Shown piece after piece: positions 59,150 to 64,000 of a stretch of 64,000 bases of DNA. Each line of letters opens with the position of its first letter. The stretch's first letter is position 1. This DNA is from Agapanthus africanus (taxonomy: Eukaryota > Streptophyta > Magnoliopsida > Asparagales > Amaryllidaceae): assembly GCA_030015575.1 (NCBI GenBank), contig CM057347.1:407930248-407994247 (forward strand), written 5' to 3'. A program made the position numbers and the translations under genes. The notes beneath the pieces are model-generated. The model was given only the letters and a program-made list of their open reading frames with translations. It searched no databases and was not told the DNA's origin.

Positions 59150-62100
59150 TCACTCAGTGTAGATCGGCTCCTGCAAGAGCAGGAGCTCCTCCGAAGGGTC
59201 CGCTGTGAAGAACGGTTTCAGTCGTTGCCCATTCATCTTGAATAAGGTACCGTCTTCAGGATTCTCAAGATCAACCGCACCGTGCAGATAAACGATGTGA
59301 ACTACAAAAGGTCCTCTCCATCTGGACCGGAGCTTGCCGGGATGAAAATGTAACCGAGTGTCATAAAGTAGAACCTGTTGCCCAGGTTCAAAAGTTTTTC
59401 GCAAAAGGTGTTTATCATGGAACACCTTGGCTCCGTTTTTAGCAGTTATGGCATTATCATATGCCTCATCCCTCAGCTCCTCCAACTCATTCAATTGCAG
59501 TTTTCGATTGCTGCTCGCATCTCCTAAAGATAGATTCAGCTCTTTGATAGCCCAAAATGCTTTATGCTCGATCTTCACTGGGAGGTGGAAAGTCTTCCCG
59601 TACACAAGCCGGTATGGAGACATACCAAGATCGGTCTTATATGCAGTACGGAAAGCCCATAGTGCATCAATCAGTTTAAGTGACCAATCCTTACGGTTTT
59701 TGGAAACCGTTTTCTCCAAGATTTGCTTTATTTTCCGATTTGAAACCTCGGCTTGCCCACATGTTTGAGGGTGATATGGCGTTGACAACTTGTGGGTGAT
59801 AGAGTATTTGTGCATTAAGGACTCGAAAGTCCTATTGCAGAAGTGAGAACCATTATCACTTATTATCGCCCGAGGATGCCCAAATCGAGAAAATATGTGT
59901 TCTTTAAGAAACCGAACGACAACTTTATTATCGTTCGTTCGGCTGGGCACAGCCTCGACCCACTTAGAAACATAGTCAACCGCCAACAGAATATACACAT
60001 TTCCAAAAGAGTTAGGAAATGGTCCCATGAAATCTATACCCCAAACATCAAAAATGTCCACAACCAAAATAGGTTGGAGCGGCATTTCGTTTCTCCGCGA
60101 AATCCGGCCCAAGTGTTGGCACCGGGAGAAAGTTTTGCAGTATTCAAATGCATCCTTGAAGAGTCGTGGCTAATAGAAACCACACTGCAAAACTTTTTCG
60201 GCTGTCTTCTTTGGGCCAAAATGCCCGCCACATGCTTGATCGTGGCAAAAAGACAGCACACACTTGACCTCACTTTCGGGTACACACCGACGAATGATTT
60301 TGTCGGAACAATATTTAAAAAGATAGGGCTCATCCCAGTAAAAATGCTTTACTTGGGATAAAAATCGAAGTTTATCCTGTTTCGACCAATCATTGGGTAT
60401 CAGGCCGGTGGCTAAGTAATTCACAATATCGGCGAACCATGGTTCGCAAGAAACGGTCAAGAGTTGCTCGTCGGGAAAAACATCAGTGATTGGAAGATCG
60501 AGCGTGGGCGAAGAAGGAAGTCGTGATAGGTGATCAGCTACTACGTTTTCACATCCTTTTTTGTCCTTAATGACAAGGTCAAACTCTTGTAATAAAAGGA
60601 TCTAACGTATTAGTCTTGATTTAGCATCTTTCTTCGCAAAAAGGTGGCGAAGAGCTGAATGATCAGTATATACAACGACTGGAGAGCCGATTAAATAAGG
60701 CCGAAATTTTTCGAGTGCAAACACAACAGCTAAAAACTCTTTCTCTGTCGTTGTGTAGTTGAGTTGGGCCACATTTAGTGTTCGGCTAGCATAATAAATC
60801 ACGTGCGGCATCTTATTAATGTGCTGTCCAAGAACAGCGCCAATAGCAAAGTCTGATGCGTCGCACATGATTTCAAAAGGGTGCGTCCAGTCGGGAGATG
60901 AGAGGATGGGCGCAGTGATGAGGGACTGCTTCAAAGACTCGAATGCTTCAATGCAAGTGGAGTCGAAAGCAAAAGTTGTGTCCTTGGCCAGTAATAGAGT
61001 CAAGGGTCTAGCAATCTTGCTAAAGTCCTTGATGAACCGTCTGTAGAAACCGGCGTGGCCAAGGAAGGCTCTAATATCTTTGACGCATTTTGGGGGAGGG
61101 AGGTTAGAAATCACTTCGAATTTTGCTCTATCTACCTCGATGCCGTGTTGCGAGATGACATGTCCTAAGACAATGCCCTCTCGCACCATGAAATGGCACT
61201 TCTCCCAATTCAATGTGAGGTTCTTATCCCTGCAGCGGGTAAGAACAGCGTCAAGATGGCGTAAACACTCGTCGAAGGAGTCGCCAAAGATGGAGAAATC
61301 ATCCATAAAGATCTCCAAGAACTTTTCAACCATGTCTAAAAAGTTCCCCATCATACACCGCTGAAATGTCGCGGGTGCATTGCATAACCCAAAGGGTATG
61401 CGACGATAAGCAAACGTGCCAAAGGGACAAGTGAATGTTGTCTTGTCTTGGTCCTCTTTGGCGATGGGGACTTGGTTGTAACCGGAATAGCCATCGAGAA
61501 AGCAATAGAACTCGTGCCCTGCCAATCGCTCGAGCATTTGGTCAATGAAAGGTAAAGGAAAGTGGTCTTTCCTTGTTGCGGCATTGAATTTCCTATAGTC
61601 TATGCAGACTCGCCACCCAGTTTGGGTGCGAGTGGGAATCAACTCATTTGCCTCATTGGTAATGACCGTAATGCCCAATTTCTTTGGCACGACGTGGATT
61701 GGGCTAACCCATTGGCTATCCGAGATAGGGTAAATGATACCGCTATCCAGACACTTGACAATTTCCTTCTTAACAGCCTCTTTCATGATGGGGTTGAGAC
61801 GCCTTTGTGGATCCCGTGCTGGCTTGGCATCATCCTTAAGTGTATATGATGTTCGACTATGAGGGGACTAATCCCCTTAATGTCCGCCATAGACCAGCCG
61901 AAAGCTTGCCGATTATTATGTAAGACCATCAAAAGAGCCTTCTCTTGCTCAAGAGCTAGAGAGGCTGATATAATGACAGGTAAGGTCTCATTATCACCTA
62001 GATAAGCATATTTTAGGTGTGTCGGCAAAAGCTTTAATTCGAGTTTAGGAGGTGAAACAATAGATGGTAACAATGGGGTAGTTGTTTCAAACTCGAATGA

Positions 62101-63996
62101 TTCCATCAAAGGTTCGAACCGAGTGTACGCAACAGTGTCGGATGGTTCAACTAACTCATCCGAAAAAGCAAAAGACTCCAATTCAGGTGATGAGTCTTCA
62201 AATTCATCAACGAAGGTAAAGCACTCAAAATCATTATCCGCTGTGAAAGCTGCGTTGGATTCTAGGAGGAACGCACTAGTAGCGTTAACATTGCTGTGAT
62301 CGAACAAAAAATTCTCGAATTCACAGTCCTCCTCCGCGATCTCATTGATCGAGCAAACATCGAGTACGCTAGCATTAGGCTCAGCCGGCTGACTTCCCAA
62401 CTTGAAAATATTGAGCTCAATTGTCATATTGCCGAAAGATAGGTTCATTGAACCGTTACGACAATTGATCACTGCGTTGGAAGTAGCCAGAAATGGTCGA
62501 CCAAGTATTACCGGAATTTGGTTCCGGGGGTTAGCAACAGGTTGTGTATCCATCACTATAAAGTCAACGGGAAAAATGAAATCCCCTACTCTAATTAACA
62601 CATCCTCCAGCTCTCCCCTAGGATGGGTTATTGACCGGTCGGCCATTTGGAGAGTACAGTGAGTGGGCTTAAGCTCTCCGACGCCCAATTGCTCGTACAC
62701 AGAATAGGGTAGCAAATTGACACTCGCGCCAAGATCTAATAGTGCTCTATTGATATTCTTGTCCCCAATTGTTATCGAAATAGTAGGACACCCGGGGTCC
62801 TTTTGTTTTGGGGGAAGGGAATTTACAAGAGCATCACTAATAGCACTAGCCACAAAAACTTTCTTTGGCACTTGCGACTTCCTCTTTTTGGTGCATAAGT
62901 CCTTTAAAATTTTTGCATATGAAGGAACTTGTTGGATTGCATTCAAAAGAGGGATATTTATGCTAACCTGTTTGAACAACTCAACGATCTTCTCCATCTG
63001 TGGAGTTGGTTTATTGGATCTCAACCTATTAGGAAAAGGAACACTTTGAAAGGTGGTTGGGTCCAATTTTTGTGGATCAGATTGTCGAGTTGGAACAGCA
63101 CCCCGTGTAGATGTGCTCGTGTTGTGAGAAATGGATCCGTTCGAGCTAGAAGAGGTGGAGCCATGTGAAGGGTGAAGAATAGGCTCTAAGGAAGAAGAAG
63201 ATGGTGAAGAAGATGAAGAAGGGCCACCGGCAGGGGTGTCATTGTTCATGCCCACATTGTTATGCAACACTTTTCCTGATCTTAACGTGGTCACAGCATT
63301 TACGTTATGATTCTGCTGTTGATATGCAGCATGTGCGTGACCGGGGTTGGGCAGTGGTTGAGACGGGAGTTTTCCCTTTTCGCGCTCGCTCAAAGCTGCA
63401 TTGAGTTGTGCAATTTGTGCCTCAATAGATTTGATGCTTTGATCGTGTGAGGCACTATTTTGCACTAAAGATTGAATAGAAGTCTCAAGTCTTGCTGTAG
63501 ACTGTGTAGATTGCTTAAGGAACGCATCTAGACTTCTTTCGAGCGAGCTAACCTTATCATTATTAGGTTGAACATAATTATTTGGCTGGTAAGCATTGTT
63601 AGGCACAAAATTGTTCACCTGATTAGGGTAAGGTTGTTGTTGAAATTGTTGCGGTTGAAACTGAGTTTGTGAAGGTGCTTGTTGTTGTTGTGGAGGAGGA
63701 GGTCTTTGAAAATTTTTATTTCCTTGGAATTGTTGATTTTGGTTCCAAGCGAAATTTGGGTGACTCTTCCATCCCGGATTATATGTCGAAGAGTACGGAT
63801 CGTTTCTTTGTCGTTGCTGAAATGCAGCATTGACTTGATCCTGTCCTTGAGTGGATGCATTATAAGGACACTCTTCGGTTAGGTGCGATAGATCCGCACA
63901 ACAAGCACAGACAGTTCGTGGGGGCATAGCAGGGGCAGGAGAAGGCGATGAGATTTTGGTCTCAATCGCTTCTAGCTTTTTCGTAAGAGCGGCCAT
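59150..63996 (-). pseudogene. Element F gag (C-terminal)-pol region, nearly whole
   Basis: Parts in order on the minus strand: gag end with CX2CX4HX4C knuckle (CACCADLSHLTEEC, about 63.9 kb), Gln/Asn/Pro-rich stretch and coiled coil; aspartic protease around LLDLGASVNLLPYSVYEQLG (about 62.7 kb) and ILGRPFLATS; an acidic spacer with repeated Glu/Asp/Phe blocks; reverse transcriptase from about 61.75 kb with FMDD; RNase H with MCDASDFAIGAVLGQ (about 60.86 kb); H2C2 integrase zinc finger (about 60.2 kb) and integrase core [15 protein letters not shown] (about 60.03 kb). PR-RT-RH-IN order and the DLGASVNLLP protease are typical of Athila. About two breaks; the 5' end of gag is outside the window. 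Confidence 0.88.
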
Positions 63997-64000
63997 CTCG

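Larger units (their letters stand above)
54943..64000 (-). mobile_element. Athila-type Ty3/gypsy element F, autonomous type, 5' end outside the window
   Basis: Read on the minus strand: gag C-terminus with zinc knuckle, protease, RT, RNase H and integrase (63996 to 59150), then an extra reading frame (58664-58005), a 1.4-kb 3' region, a polypurine tract and an LTR (56308-54943). The LTR and 3' region match the left element of this window. It inserted into the gag of element E; bases 54938-54942 (CCTGG) would be the target copy. The pol region looks nearly whole with about two breaks. Its age cannot be set because only one LTR is visible. Confidence 0.9.

Overview
The window is plant nuclear DNA made almost wholly of transposable elements stacked inside one another. 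The evidence for a flowering plant is direct: Athila-type and Tat-type Ty3/gypsy elements, Ty1/copia elements primed by initiator tRNA-Met, and an En/Spm (CACTA) DNA transposon with a TNP2-type transposase. I found no host gene, tRNA, rRNA or CRISPR. The species cannot be read from the sequence.

Layout, left to right. (1) 1-6862: a non-autonomous Athila-type LTR element on the + strand, its 5' LTR cut by the window edge, carrying gag-like remnants but no polymerase. (2) 6863-7291: a minus-strand copia LTR fragment. (3) About 7301-12301: copia copy A, + strand, decayed, 5' end missing, one LTR. (4) 12302-13652: about 1.35 kb of unassigned AT-rich sequence. (5) 13653-40923: copia copy B, + strand, non-coding, split by a 17.7-kb CACTA element (18789-36522, TSD ATA). 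The CACTA transposase gene is in turn split by copia D (21636-31798, TSD GGAAA), the best-preserved retroelement here. (6) The 3' LTR of B is cut at 40924 by copia C (minus strand, decayed). C is cut at about 48412 by a Tat-type gypsy element E (+ strand) with a 3.6-kb LTR and a gag frame. E is cut in gag at 54943 by Athila-type element F (minus strand), which runs off the right edge. The nest is therefore B > CACTA > D on one side and B > C > E > F on the other.

Hand counts of LTR differences fit this order: B about 6-7%, the left Athila-type element about 3.5%, D about 3%. These come from partial eye alignments, so ages of one to a few million years are rough. Element 1-6862 and element F share LTR termini, 3' region and polypurine tract, so they look like a non-autonomous/autonomous pair.

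Most worth a second look: a compact antisense gene (TATA box, 174-codon frame, AATAAA) inside the E LTR together with two G-box arrays; a paired GC-rich dyad shared by gypsy and copia elements; three evenly spaced hairpins in the copia leaders; 600-bp tandem repeats that each hold a 250-bp foldback upstream of the CACTA transposase; and a CACTA transposase gene that, apart from the D insertion, reads open through six coding segments with all introns in phase 0.
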